64,000 nt of DNA from Ehretia macrophylla (taxonomy: Eukaryota > Streptophyta > Magnoliopsida > Boraginales > Ehretiaceae). Position 1 is the first letter of the stretch; each line of letters begins with the position of its first letter. The position numbers were made by a program, and so were the translations under genes. The stretch lies in NCBI GenBank assembly GCA_037974665.1, contig CM075766.1:51716569-51780568 (forward strand), read 5' to 3'. A model generated the notes under the pieces. That model was not told the origin of the DNA. It saw nothing but the letters and a program-made list of their open reading frames with translations, and searched no databases. This document shows positions 48,810-61,430 of this stretch, piece after piece.

Positions 48810-51241
48810 TGTGAAACCCCACTTTCTTGCTTATCTCGTTTTACGTGCTTTACCTCGTTTTGCGTGCATATGACCTGTTTATGTGCTATAGGACCTAGAA
48901 AGTTATAATTTTGAATTCAATACTCCTAATACGTGCTAAATGTGCATTCATGAAATTTTCATCAAAAACGGAGTCGGAAATTTTATCGTCGATTTTCAGT
49001 GAATAGTATTTTTGAAACACGTCCGCTATAATTTTTAAACTGGTCTTTTTAACCCTTCTAGACCTAGTCCACAGACTTTAATAGACCTGTGTTTGATGAA
49101 AACGGTTTTAAAATCGGCTTAAGAATTTATTAGGGTTTTTACACCGACTTTTGCGAAAATCGAGTTTTAAGCCGACTCGGGTGGAATTCTTTGAATGTAA
49201 AACTTCTTGTCACCTAAAAATAACTCACTTGAGATATCTTGGGGGTTGCATAATTAATTTTAACTTGGTGAGCACTAAAATGCAATTAAAGTCATTCAAA
49301 ACACAAAAATACCTATTAAAATAACTTTGACTTTAATTAAATAATTGACCTTATAAGCTAATGTCCTCAACACACACTCACACAACACAAACACACCATC
49401 ACACACACACACATTGCCGTGAGGTTGAGGAGAGAAAAAGAGAAGACAAAACTCAAGCTTTCAATCCAATTTTTCAAAGAAAAACTTAGTTTTTGTCCGT
49501 GAAACTTCGCACCGACTTGGATTCTGCTTGTTGGGCACGCATAGCACGCATTCCTAGGCTTATATCGCATCTAAGGTGAGAGAAAAATTCTAGATCTCAA
49601 AATGTCATTTTTGTGTTTTTGCGTATAAATGAAGATTGAACAGTTAGAATTGAAATCTGTTGTTAGATTATTGCTCCTTGTATGCTAGGGATCATTATAT
49701 ACTAATACTATGAGTTTCTGTCGGATATAGCATAATTTTTATTTTCCGGGTATTTAATTTTGATTAAAATGTTCAAAGTTGATTTAATTGAGTTGCGTTG
49801 CTCGAAATCGATTGCCGTCGATTTCTAAATACTTGATAATTACGTGTTAGCGCTGTTGTAATGCCGAATTTTCGATTACATTGATTGTGTGAAAATCCAG
49901 AAAATCCAGCCATGATATCTTAGGATTTTAGGGTTATCGGGCATGATTTAGAGGTGTTATGGTGGATTTCCGAGAGGGCTAATGTAGTAGGTTGAATGCG
50001 TGAGTGAGAGGAACTGATTTGGCAATGTTTGGAGTAGTAGATTGTAAGGTACGAAATTTAGAAGTTTAGGTTGCGATTCTTTAATTTCTTGAACGATGCC
50101 TTAGATGGTTGGGTAGTGTTCGAGTGATGAATGGTGAGTCGTTGTTGAGTAATTTAGGGTTTAATTATGTATATTATGCATGTCCGGCTAGATGGCCTAC
50201 TTTGTCATCTAACTACGTTGTTTGTTGTTTAATTTAATATTGATGTTATATTGATGTTATTGATTGATTATTATTGAATGCGGGAATCGGGCACTCTTGT
50301 TGCTGATCTCCCAATTGATTGATTGATTTATGCTTGCATGATGATTGATGAATATGGAGTCTTGGTATGTGTGTGCCACCTCTCGGGCAGCGTCGGGCTG
50401 TCGGGTTGATAACGGCATGACTGCCATAGGCTACCCCCAGCTCGCATGACGGAGATGTCATGGAGGGAAGGGGCTAGTGAGGTACCTCGGGTGCGTGAGT
50501 AATGGGGAGTTATAAGAAGAACGGTTGAGATCGTGATGGCGTTTGGAGCTACACCAAATAGAGTATCCTTACTGAATGGTCATATAGTTATGTGATGATA
50601 GCTTTATTTATGTTATTATGTTGTTGTGTGTTTACTTGCTCAAAGGACTAAATCCAAGGAGCGTAGTGAATACTGTCGAGATCTATCGGATCCTCACTGG
50701 GCTTATGTATATAAGCTCACTCTCTATTAATGCATGTTTCAGGTGTACTTTCACAAGATTACGGGTACGTGCCTCCTGAAGAGGAGAATGTGGAAAATGT
50801 GCGTTTCGTGGATGAGTCATATGTCCCTGAGTCTTATCCATGATTCTATGTTGTTAAATGTCTTGTATATTAGTTTAATAGACTTTATATGCTTTACGGT
50901 TCTTAATGTAATAGATATTGAAAAGATGATGAACCAAATGATGTTAACTTAGCGGTTTCCTTTTGTCTATGGTTAAATTGTAGTTGTGTCTCAACTTACT
51001 TTTGAAATGTATGATAAAGTTGAGGTATTGTATGTCATGTTGGAACGGAGGCGTATAACGAGGATGTTTTATTGTATAATATGGTTGTGTTGTATGTTGT
51101 TGTTTGTATTGAGGAATTACTGGATGTATGATGTTTAATGAGGTTGGTTTAGAACCTCGGAAATCTGTTTACTGTCGTTATGCCGCCGAAATTCCGTTGC
51201 GTCCTGACTGATCGTAGGTGGGGTCGAGTTGGGGCGTGACA
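48810..51241 (+). repeat. 5' LTR of A2
   Basis: 2,432 bp, family A. Hairpin at 50698-50719, acidic frame at 50745-50843. Confidence 0.9.
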
Positions 51242-51509
51242 GTTTAAGTGGTATCAGAGCTCATGTTAGTTGTCAGCCGGGGTATTCTCGGAATGTGGGT
51301 AATGGTCTTAGCATGAAATATGTATGAAAGGAAAGAAAAATGAAATATGTATTGGTATGATTAATTGATTAAGTGATTATGTGATTTAAGTGCTTATGTG
51401 ATTATGTGATCAATTTGTTTATGTGTTTTATATGAGTTTGTTATTTATGTGTTAATAGTTGTTTATAACCTGTCTACGTGCTATAACTGTGCTAACTCTT
51501 TGATTAGTA

Positions 51510-54488
51510 GAATGGCCGGTCGACCGAGAACCAGAGGTAGGTTTGTGATTAATCTTGTTCCCGGTACTCAACCTATTTCTAAATCGGCGTACCGGATGGC
51601 ACCAGCTGAGTTGAAGGAGTTGAAGACTCAGTTACAGGAGTTGTTGGAGAAAGGATTTATTCAGCAGAGTTCTTCACCTTGGGGAGCTCCTGTTTTGTTT
51701 GTGAAGAAGAAGGATGGTACCTTGAGGTTATGTATAGATTACCGTGGTTTGAATCAGGTGACTATCAAGAATAAATATCCTTTGCCACTGATTGATGAGT
51801 TGTTTGATCAACTTCAGGGAGCCAAAGTCTACTCTAAGTTTGATTTGAGGCAGGGGTATTATCAGCTTCGGATTCGCTCAGACGATGTTCCGAAGTCTGC
51901 CTTCAGGACTCGGTACGGGCATTATGAGTTTGTTGTCATGCCCTTTGGATTGACTAATGCACCGGCAGCATTCATGGATCTTATGCATCGAGTCTTTCAG
52001 CCGTACTTGGACCAGTTCGTGGTGATTTTTATTGATGATATCTTGGTCTATTCTAAATCTGAATTGGAGCACGAGCAACATCTACGGCTTGTATTAGAGA
52101 AGTTGCAGGAGCATCAGTTGTTTGCCAAGTTCAGCAAATGTGAATTTTGGCTGCAACGGATTTCTTTTCTTGGCCATGTTATTACACAGAGTGGTATTTC
52201 TGTAGATCCCACTAAGATTGAATCGGTGATGTCTTGGAAGCGGCCAGAGAGTGTTACTGATGTCCGTAGTTTTCTTGGCTTGGCGGGTTATTACCGTAGG
52301 TTTCTCAAGGACTTCTCAAAGATTGCGGGGCCACTATCTAAGTTGACTCAGAAACGGACTATCTTTAATTGGGACGAGAAGTGTGAGAGTGGATTTCAGG
52401 AGTTGAAAAAGAGGTTGACTACCGCTCCAGTACTTGCTCTACCAGAGGGGACCGATAATATGGTCATTTATAGCAATGCATCCAAGGAGGGCTTGGGATG
52501 TGTTCTTATGTAGAATGGCCGAGTAATTGCTTATGCTTCCAGGAAGTTGAAGCCTTATGAGGTGAATTATCCAACTCATGATCTTGAGTTGGCAGTAGTT
52601 GTCTTCGCACTGAAGAAGTGGCGTCATTATTTGTGGGGCAGTAAGTTCGAGATTTTCACTGATCATAAGAGTCTTAAGTATTTATTCTCACAGAAGGAGT
52701 TGAATATGCGCCAGCGGAGGTGGATGGAGCTTCTTGGAGATTATAATTGTTCTATCAATTATCTGCCTGGGAAGGCAAATGTTGTGGCAGATGCTCTCAG
52801 CCGGAAGGCTAGTATTTCTTGTTTGGCTGTCAAGAAGTGGGAGGTTCTTGAGGAGTTTAGTTATTGGAGACCAGAGTTCACTCAGGTTGGGGTGATGTGT
52901 TCACATCTCCGTATTCAGCCTTTATTGTTGTCTCAGATCAGGGAAGCTCAGCAGCTTGATGTTAAACTTCAGAAGATCAAGGATCAGATTTCGGATGATC
53001 AGTCTGACTTCAAAGTGCATGAGGACGGTATTCTTCGGTTTCGGAACAGGGTTTGTGTTCCCGATGAACCGGGCTTGAGACGAGGTATTCTGGAGGAAGC
53101 TCATAATTCTAAATATACTATTCATCCCGGTGGAACCAAGATGTATCGGGATTTGAAACAGCATTACTGGTGGAACAACATGAAGAGGGAGGTTGCTCAG
53201 TTTGTGTCTAGATGTTTGACTTGTCAGAGAGTGAAAGCCGAACATCAACGACCAGCAGGTTTGCTTCAGGCGTTGGCTATACCAGAGTAGAAATGGGAGC
53301 ATATTACGATGGACTTCGTCACTGGTTTGCCTAGATCACAGAGGGGTAATGATGCAGTTTGGGTTGTCGTGGATCGTTTGACGAAGACAGCTCATTTTAT
53401 TGCCATGAGGTTGGTTTAGAACCTCGAAAATCTGTTTACTGTCGTTATGCCGCCGAAATTCCGTTGCGTCCTGACTGATTATAGGTGGGGTCGAGTTGGG
53501 AGATGAGGTTACAAAGCTGACGGATCTCTATCTGGATCAGATTGTTAGACTTCACGGTATTCCATCTAGTATTGTCTCTGATCGAGATCCTCGATTTACT
53601 TCTCGTTTGTGGGAGAAACTTCAGGAGACCTTAGGTACTCAGTTGAACTTCAGTACAGCGTATCATCCACAGACCGACGGTCAGTCTGAGCGGACTATTC
53701 AGATTCTGGAAGATATGCTTAGGGCTTGTGTTCTGGACTTCGGGAAGAACTGGGAGAAACATCTACCACTTGCCGAGTTTGCCTATAACAATAGTTATCA
53801 AGCTACTATTGGAATGGCACCTTTCGCAGCTCTTTACGGTCGTAAGTGCCGTTCACCTTTGTATTGGGACGAGGTAGGAGAGATGAAGACTATTGATCCG
53901 ACTATCATGCCAGAACTTCTTGAGAAGATTGAGAATGTTCAGTTGATCAGGCAGAGAATGCTTACGGCGCAGAGTAGATTCAAGAGTTATGCTGATAAGC
54001 GTCGTCGAGACTTGGAGTTTGCAGTTGGAGATCGGGTTTTCTTGAGATTGTCTCCTCGAAAGGGATTTGTTCGTTATGGTAAAGGTGGTAAGCTGAGTCC
54101 GAGATTTGTTGGGCCGTTTGAGATTACTGGCAGGGTTGGTAAGTTGGCATATCGGTTGGCTTTACCGGAGAACTTCTCTAATGTCCACGATGTGTTTCAC
54201 GTGTCTAATTTGCGAAAATACAATCCGGATCCTTCTCATATTCTTGAGCCAGAGCCGTTACAGCTTCGAGAGAATTTGACTTATGACGAGCGTCCGATTC
54301 GTATTCTAGATCAGATGGACCGAGAGTTGAGATCGAAGAGGATTCCGATGGTTAAGGTGTTGTGGAAGCATCACGGCATTGAGGAAGCTACGTGGGAGAG
54401 ACGAGATCAGATGCAGCAGCAATACCCAGATCTATTCCGTACATCAAGTAAGAATTTCGAGGACGAAATTTCTATAAGGGGGGGAGAA
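51510..54488 (+). pseudogene. Element A2 internal coding region, mostly pol (broken)
   Basis: Nearly identical to the matching parts of A1: RT with FIDDILVYS (about 52030), RNase H, integrase with HPQTDGQSE (about 53670), GPY/F (about 54105) and the chromodomain-like end. Broken in a few places. Confidence 0.85.
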
Positions 54489-56920
54489 TGTGAAACCCCA
54501 CTTTCTTGCTTATCTCGTTTTACGTGCTTTACCTCGTTTTGCGTGCATATGACCTGTTTATGTGCTATAGGACCTAGAAAGTTATAATTTTGATTTCAAT
54601 ACTCCTAATACGTGCTAAATGTGCATTCATGAAATTTTCATCAAAAACGGAGTCAGAAATTTTATCGTCGATTTTTAGTGAATAGTGTTTTCGAAACACG
54701 TCCGCTATAATTTTTAAACTGGTCTTTTTAACCCTTCTAGACCTAGTCCACGGACTTTAATAGACCTGTGTTTGATGAAAAAGGTTTTAAAATCGGCTTA
54801 AGAATTAATTAGGGTTTTTACACCGACTTTTGCGAAAATCGAGTTTTAAGCCGACTCGGGTGGAATTCTTTGAATGTAAAACTTCTTGTCACCTAAAAAT
54901 AACTCACTTGAGATATCTTGGGGGTTGCATAATTAATTTTAACTTGGTGAGCACTAAAATGCAATTAAAGTCATTCAAAACACAAAAATACCTATTAAAA
55001 TAACTTTGACTTTAATTAAATAATTGACCTTATAAGCTAATGTCCTCAACACACACTCACACAACACAAAAACACCATCACACACACACACATTGCCGTG
55101 AGGTTGAGGAGAGAAAAAGAGAAGAGAAAACTCAAGCTTTCAATCCAATTTTTCAAAGAAAAACTTAGTTTTTGTCCGTGAAACTTCGCACCGACATGGA
55201 TTCTGCTTGTTGGGCACGCATAGCACGCATTCCTAGGCTTATATCGCATCTAAGGTGAGAGAAAAATTGTAGATCTCAAAATGTCATTTTTGTGTTTTTG
55301 CGTATAAATGAAGATTGAACCGTGAGAATTGAAATGTGATGTTAGATTATTGCTCCCTGGATGCTAGGGATCATTATATACTAATACTATGAGTTTCTGT
55401 CGGATATAGCATAATTTTTATTTTCCGGGTATTTAATTTTGATTAAAATGTTCAAAGTTGATTTAATTGAGTTGCGTTGCTCGAAATCGATTGCCGTCGA
55501 TTTCTAAATACTTGATAATTACGTGTTAGCGCTGTTGTAATGCCGAATTTTCGATTACATTGATTGTGTGAAAATCCGGAAAATCCAGCCATGATATCTT
55601 AGGATTTTAGGGTTTTCGGGCATGATTTAGAGGTGTTATGGTGGATTTCCGAGAGGGCTAATGTAGTAGGTTGAATGGGTGAGTGATAGGAACTGATTTG
55701 GCAATGTTTGGATTAGTAGATTGTAAGTTATGAAATTTAGAAGTTTAGGTTGTCATTCTTTAATTTCTTGAACGATGCCTTAGATGGTTGGGTAGTGTTC
55801 GAGTGATGAATGGTGAGTCGTTGTTGAGTAATTTAGGGTTTAATTATGTATATTATGCATGTCCGGTTAGATGGCCTACTTTGTCATCTAACTACGTTGT
55901 TTGTTGTTTAATTTAATATTGATGTTATATTGATGTTATTGATTGATTATTATTGAATGCGGGAATCGGGCACTCTTGTTGCTGATCTCCCAATTGATTG
56001 ATTGATTTATGCTTGCATGATGATTGATGAATATGGAGTCTTGGTATGTGTGTGCCACCTCTCGGGCAGCGTCGGGCTGTCGGGTTGATAACGGCATGAC
56101 TGCCATAGGCTACCCCCAGCTCGCATGACGGAGATGTCATGGAGGGAAGGGGCTAGTGAGGTACCTCGGGTGCGTGAGTAATGGGGAGTTATAAGAAGAA
56201 CGGTTGAGATCGTGATGGCGTTTGGAGCTACACCAAATAGAGTATCCTTACTGAATGGTCATATAGTTATGTGATGATAGCTTTATTTATGTTATTATGT
56301 TGTTGTGTGTTTACTTGCTCAAAGGACTAAATCCAAGGAGCGTAGTGAATACTGTCGAGATCTATCGGATCCTCACTGGGCTTATGTATATAAGCTCACT
56401 CTCTATTAATGCATGTTTCAGGTGTACTTTCACAAGATTACGGGTACGTGCCTCCTGAAGAGGAGAATGTGAAAAATGTGCGTTTCGTGGATGAGTCATA
56501 TGTCCCTGAGTCTTATCCATGATTCTATGTTGTTAAATGTCTTGTATATTAGTTTAATAGACTTTATATGCTTTACGGTTCTTAATGTAATAGATATTGA
56601 AAAGATGATGAACCAAATGATGTTAACTTAGCGGTTTCCTTTTGTCTATGGTTAAATTGTAGTTGTGTCTCAACTTACTTTTGAAATGTATGATAAAGTT
56701 GAGGTATTGTATGTCATGTTGGAACGGAGGCGTATAACGAGGATGTTTTATTGTATAATATGGTTGTGTTGTATGTTGTTGTTTGTATTGAGGAATTACT
56801 GGATGTATGATGTTTAATGAGGTTGGTTTAGAACCTCGGAAATCTGTTTACTGTCGTTATGCCGCCGAAATTCCGTTGCGTCCTGACTGATCGTAGGTGG
56901 GGTCGAGTTGGGGCGTGACA
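54489..56920 (+). repeat. 3' LTR of A2
   Basis: 2,432 bp. Hairpin at 56377-56398, acidic frame at 56424-56522. Confidence 0.9.
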
Positions 56921-56925
56921 CTGCT

Positions 56926-57610
56926 AACCTTCGCTTCAGTCGGTAGCAAAAGGGAATTTCTCTCAGAAAAGTCGCTAGTAGCTCAAAGGACGGCAGTCAA
57001 TACTGGACTTCTCGCCGGGTCAAAAGCAGATGGAGCACGGAAATTTGTACCAGAGACTCCTTTGAGAAGGACTACTGGGTGAAGAAGACTGACATACTTT
57101 AATACTAAAGGCCTATAGTCAACTCCACGGCTAGCAACCTCATCGTAGAGTTTCCACATGATACCAAAATGGATCAAATGTGGATCCTCATGACGCATTG
57201 GAAAGTGCGTTGCTAGGTTAGGAGCTTTAAAGAAGTCCTCGAAAGAGACACCTGGATGCGAGGCTACGGTAAATAGAGTACCATAGGAGTTAACGAAGCC
57301 ACTGGGACATCCACACCTGAACCAAGGTAATCTCCTATAGTACCTCAAAGACCTCTCCCTATCGGTCGAGCATCTTCAATCCTCAGATTCATATAAGTGA
57401 AGAGGTGCTACCTTCAATTCCTTAGGCTTAAAAGCCTCTCTAAGAATCTCTAACAAGATACCTCGAAGGTAAGGCGATAGAGGCGCGCAAGCGATCAAGC
57501 CATAAGTCAAAGGGAACCCTACTCTTTAACCAGACCGTCGCGAGCCGTAAAACTCGATACGATCGGGAGTGGTTGAGACGCGAGAGAACTCTAAATCCAA
57601 GTTCATGTAT
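56926..57610 (-). pseudogene. Unrecognised mitochondrial-type coding-like stretch
   Basis: On minus, one frame stays open from about 57348 to 56983 (121 codons: RYYRRLPWFRCGCPSGF, then VASHPGVSFEDFFKAP). The same frame upstream to about 57610 is interrupted by only two stops near 57525 and 57375 (RVGFPLTYGLIACAPLSPY between them). Composition and low stop density suggest a decayed gene of about 200 codons. It matches no family I know. It lies directly downstream of RNA polymerase copy 2 on the same strand, so it could be another gene of the same plasmid-like block. Confidence 0.35.
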
Positions 57611-57634
57611 TCGACAAAGTGTGTGTGAACCTCT

Positions 57635-58455
57635 TCACATTATAGATGTGAATGATGGAAAAGACACCTGGTAGATGATAGAGGCTAGAAATTTAGGCAT
57701 GAGATAGCCATATGATACAAATAAATCCTCATTATTTAGAATCTGATTCAACCAATCACTGTTTATTTTAAAGGCCTGATACTGCAGCGTGTTCATTACA
57801 CGACACAGTTTCTCGCAATTATCTTTTTTGGAAATATCTATATTAAAATGATTTATGTTACCGGTACTTAACAGGCAGTAATGATCATACATTTCGTCGG
57901 TAGGCTGGCTTAAGTAACCCCTAGAGAGTTCAGACGGATTTCTAGGGCTTTGACTTGGCGGGTAGGTACTCAACCAATCTAGAGGTTTGCATACCATAGG
58001 CAGGTTGAGCTTGATCGGTAGTAATGAGATATCAAAGTTGCAGACAGCGTAGAGATGTCTTGGAAGATAATAATCTCCTTTCTTCTTCTTCACTCGAACT
58101 GCCCCGCTTAAATCATTTAATGTGATCAAACCCCTTTTTTCCATGAATACAACTAAGGCAGAACCGAAGGGATACATCAACTCCATTTTAGATCTTTTCC
58201 TATCCTTACCAGACATCTGAGCTTCACCATCCTTGGCTTTGGCTGTAGAAGAAAACCAGATTTGAAACCTTCGGCATTTCAATAATGAAGCTTGCATCCG
58301 GATACTAGACTCTAGTTGTTCAACCAAAGATGCTACACAAATTGATGAGTTTGACTCAACAGGGTTTAAAAGCATACATAGTACATGAACTATTAATGCC
58401 TCAATAGTATATTGACCGAACTCAGAAAACAATTCTATATCATCTTTTGAGAGAT
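57635..58455 (-). pseudogene. Phage-type (T7-like) RNA polymerase, partial, copy 2
   Basis: An open frame of 265 codons from 58432 (first codon TTG). The same sense continues upstream to about 58455 (NLSKDDIEL), where homology to copy 1 starts. It reads through GQYTIEALIVHVLCM, EKRGLITLNDL, DYYLPRHLYAVCNFD, IKLNLPMVCKPLDWL, GYLSQPTDEMYDHY, NTLQYQAFKINSDWLNQI and YGYLMPKFLASI. The LPMVCKP-DW and LQ-x-x-x-F-INSDWL segments are hallmarks of single-subunit polymerases before the palm; the DFRGR, catalytic Lys/Tyr and final HDSFG regions are absent. It is therefore truncated at both ends. Such genes sit on plant mitochondrial linear plasmids and are often found integrated in mitochondrial DNA. It shares about 400 bp (58049-58455) with copy 1 (11622-12022), in the same orientation. 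Confidence 0.75.
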
Positions 58456-59288
58456 TCAGAATTCCAGTCCTGTAGGCTTGCCCGAACTATCAGTGATTCA
58501 AACGAAGAGGCGGGGATGAGTACTGTGCTTGCCCCGACCGATACCACCATTCATTACTGTGAACCTGCCTTGGCCTTCACTTAAAAGTCAGATGAGTCCT
58601 TTGATGAACTTGGGTCCATACTCTAGTGAAAAAAGGAAATTAGGCTTCTCTTTCCGCTTCTCAACTTCTATCATTTTTCGTGCTTAGCCCTTCTTTGGCA
58701 TCCTTCCCTATGAATCTCTCAATCTCGGGAGTTCTTGCCGATTGGTTAATCACTCATGTTTTCTTCTTTCCTTTCTTGGAGACTAGTTCTAGTGTGGCTG
58801 GCAGTCATATGCTCCTTTCTCCGGTTAGTGGCGGTTGATTCCTAGTGTGACATGGATCTTTCTTCTATCTCAGAGGTTGCATATCTAGAAGATGGAGCCT
58901 AAACCCTGGGTTTAGTGCACATGATGGAGTAATCTCTTCGTCTAATCACAAGGCCACATGGACTTTATCTGGGATTTCTTTTTTTTTTTTTCTTTCTGTT
59001 AGATGCATTGGTTGCTGCACAACTAACTACCGACCTCAAAATTTAATATAGAAAGAGAAAGAGATTTGTATTGCTTGATCATTGAATTGAGTGTGGTACG
59101 TGGTAAGACTGAACCTCCTATTGCTCTATCTCCGATAGCATGTAGCTGATAATGAAGACAAATATATAAAAAGTGTACAGTGACAGAACAAGCAAGGGGC
59201 GCAAAAGCCGTTGCGCTAACACGTATCCGTTTTCTTGCTAGGTAGCTAGTTTTACTTAACTCGGCCTAAGCAATGCCTAAAGACTCCC
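58456..59288. other. Mitochondrial-type spacer upstream of cox2
   Basis: Starts where the RNA polymerase homology ends. It contains a run of 11 T at about 58981. I see no gene or RNA; a cox2 promoter could lie here but no clear motif stands out. Confidence 0.45.
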
Positions 59289-59408
59289 ATGACTTTCTTG
59301 GTTGAACCAACCCAACCGGCGATTTTCGTCTCCTTGAATTGGGAGAGCAAGAACAAGTCTCTCTTTTTTTTAGGGGGGCCAGAGCAGTCAAAGAATGAAC
59401 CAAAGCAA
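59289..59408 (+). other. In-frame 5' extension ahead of cox2
   Basis: Forty codons (starting [13 protein letters not shown]) open directly into the usual cox2 start MIV-EW without a stop. Probably chance reading of the 5' leader, but such upstream fusions to cox2 leader sequence are known to arise in plant mitochondria. Confidence 0.3.
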
Positions 59409-59791
59409 ATGATTGTTCTAGAATGGCTATTCCTCATAATTGCTCCTTGTGATGCAGCGGAACCATGGCAATTAGGATCTCAAGACGCAGCAACACCTAT
59501 GATGCAAGGAATAATAGACTTACATCATGATATCTTTTTCTTCCTCATTCTGATTTTGGTTTTCGTATCATGGATCTTGGTTCGCACTTTATGGCATTTC
59601 CACTATAAAAAAAAATCCAATCCCACAAAGGATTGTTCATAGAACTACTATCGAGATTCTTCAGACCATATTTCATAGTATCATCCCGATGTTCATTGCT
59701 ATACCATCATTTGCTCTGTTATACTCAATGGACGAGGTAGTAGTAGATCCAGCCATTACTATCAAAGCTATTAGACATCAATGGTATCAGA

Positions 59792-61430
59792 GTGCGCCTC
59801 TTCACGAGGGTGATTTAACTGCAACAAAATGCCTTAAAGTGGAATATGGTTCGTGAAGCATCTGGCTTACCGGTAATCTCCCATTCCCGCCGTTGAGAGA
59901 CTTTAATAACTATAGCATGCCAGAAACGGGGAGTTGTAGTGGTTAGATATATACCCTGAAATGCTCCCAGCATAGGAGCCTATGGCTCCATTCTTGTTAT
60001 TGCTGGAGGTACACATCCCTCTTCTTGTTGTGGAACGATATACGAGAAATAGATGCTCAACCTGCAATATCCGATAACGGCGCTGAAGTAGTGAATCTAT
60101 CGGCACCATAGCAGTGGCATACAACTTTGGACCTAAGGGCCAGCCTAGTAACCTTTCAGAATGGGGGATCCCCGTTGGCAACAACCACGGTAGTAGTTGT
60201 AAAACTACTGGGCCGGGAGAGGACAACTTGTTGTTCCTTCTCCTCTTTCTTCACTTCAGGGACGGAGGTCCTACGGTAGGTAATAGCAGGCACAAGCAAC
60301 TTGACTGAATAGGACTAGCGTTTCTACTCTTCCACCGAGGAGCCGTTCGCAGCGAGAAGCAAGGAATGTCGTGAACGGTGGGAGGCCACAGAGAATTTAC
60401 CTATTCATAGAGTAATCCTATGATCGATACAAGATATAGACTATCTCTTTCTTTATTCTATTCTTTTTCTAAAAAAAAAGATGAGCCTTTACTAGGTTGG
60501 AGCTATGAATCTTACCTTCTTATTAGAGAAAGGGGAATGGAAACTGGGATCAAGCGAAGACTTAAAAAAAAAAATCACAGGCCGGTGAGTTGATTTTCAC
60601 ATGCATTCTGGTGAAAAAAATGAAAAAAAAGTATGTGAAACTCAAAAGCTAGGGAAAGCGTCCCATCTGTTGGAATAAGCAGTAGTAGGATCTTATTGTT
60701 GGAAGCTCAGCTCACGTCCGACCAGGTCCAGGTTTGGAGCACCTCGCAACTGACTTGCTGCAATGAAAAAAAAAGAAGGGTGAATTAACTTCTCAGCTAG
60801 AGTTGAAGGTGGGACCTCTTGGCATAATGCATACTGGAACTTGGGAATTCGAGGTCTCATGAACTACTACTAAAAACCTACTTTGTTTTTGTTTGTGGAC
60901 AAAGGATATCCGGTCAGGCCTATGGATGAATCTTTTTAGATCTACGGGCCTCGGTCATTCGCATGAGCATAGGGAATCTATACTCGAGCGTTCAACTGGG
61001 CCCTTGACAGGATATGTGAGGAATCACTCTAGATCTGATTTATTAGGGCCTACAACTTCGCCAAGCCAACTAGCATCCCTTTCCACTGCATATTTTTCGA
61101 ACAAAGAAGACGACTATATGATCGAATTCACTTTTCGGGGTGAACTGGTCGTCCCATATCTTCTGCCTGTCTCATATGTGTGGAACCAGGTCTTTTTCGG
61201 TTCCAGCCTCCCCCTCGAATACATAGGGTAGGTAGGGCTGGGTGAGAAACGGTTCCCTATTGCCAATCTATTTTCCCTAGCCCTCAATTACCCTTACTCA
61301 TAAAGGGGCTTACAGTCGGGAGAACTACCTAACTAAAGAAAAATAGTGTTCTTTCTAAGAGTAGGCATGGAGAGCTTTTTGCGGGGAAACTTGCAAGTAC
61401 AGTTTGGGGGGAGGCGGACGTCGACCCAAC
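59792..61430 (+). other. cox2 intron 1 (group II, cox2i373 position)
   Basis: 1,639 bp starting GTGCGCC and ending AC, the group II boundaries. It lies between TGGTATC-GA and CTTATGAGTATTC of cox2. Near the 3' end, 61372-61405 folds as a domain V: GAGCTTTTTGCGG, GGAAAC loop region, then CTTGCAAGTACAGTTT. No maturase frame is seen; 60893-61231 is an open frame without recognisable motifs. Confidence 0.85.
61372..61405 (+). other. Group II intron domain V of cox2 intron 1
   Basis: A 34-nt hairpin with the GAAA-type loop and GAGC start of domain V, followed by a domain VI-like segment before the exon 2 junction. The start GAGC and end GTTT would pair with G-T help, so the core looks little changed. 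Confidence 0.65.

Larger units (their letters stand above)
48810..56920 (+). mobile_element. Element A2: sibling of A1, shorter and broken
   Basis: 8,111 bp with LTRs 48810-51241 and 54489-56920 (2,432 bp each). Exact duplication CTGCT at 48805-48809 and 56921-56925. Primer site TGGTATCAGAGC at 51249-51260; polypurine tract AAGGGGGGGAGAA at 54476-54488. The internal region (about 3.2 kb) is much shorter than in A1 and mainly pol: RT, RNase H, integrase, GPY/F, chromodomain-like end. It also carries a short patch copied from an LTR end. A few breaks. LTRs differ at about 30 sites by eye (about 1.2%), near 0.5 million years. A copy lacking most of gag would depend on a sibling's proteins to move, as non-autonomous elements do. 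Confidence 0.9.

Noticed and set aside
60893-61231. 112-codon frame inside cox2 intron 1 as an intron maturase
   Set aside because: No RT, X or HNH motif, far too short, and plant cox2 introns lack maturase genes.
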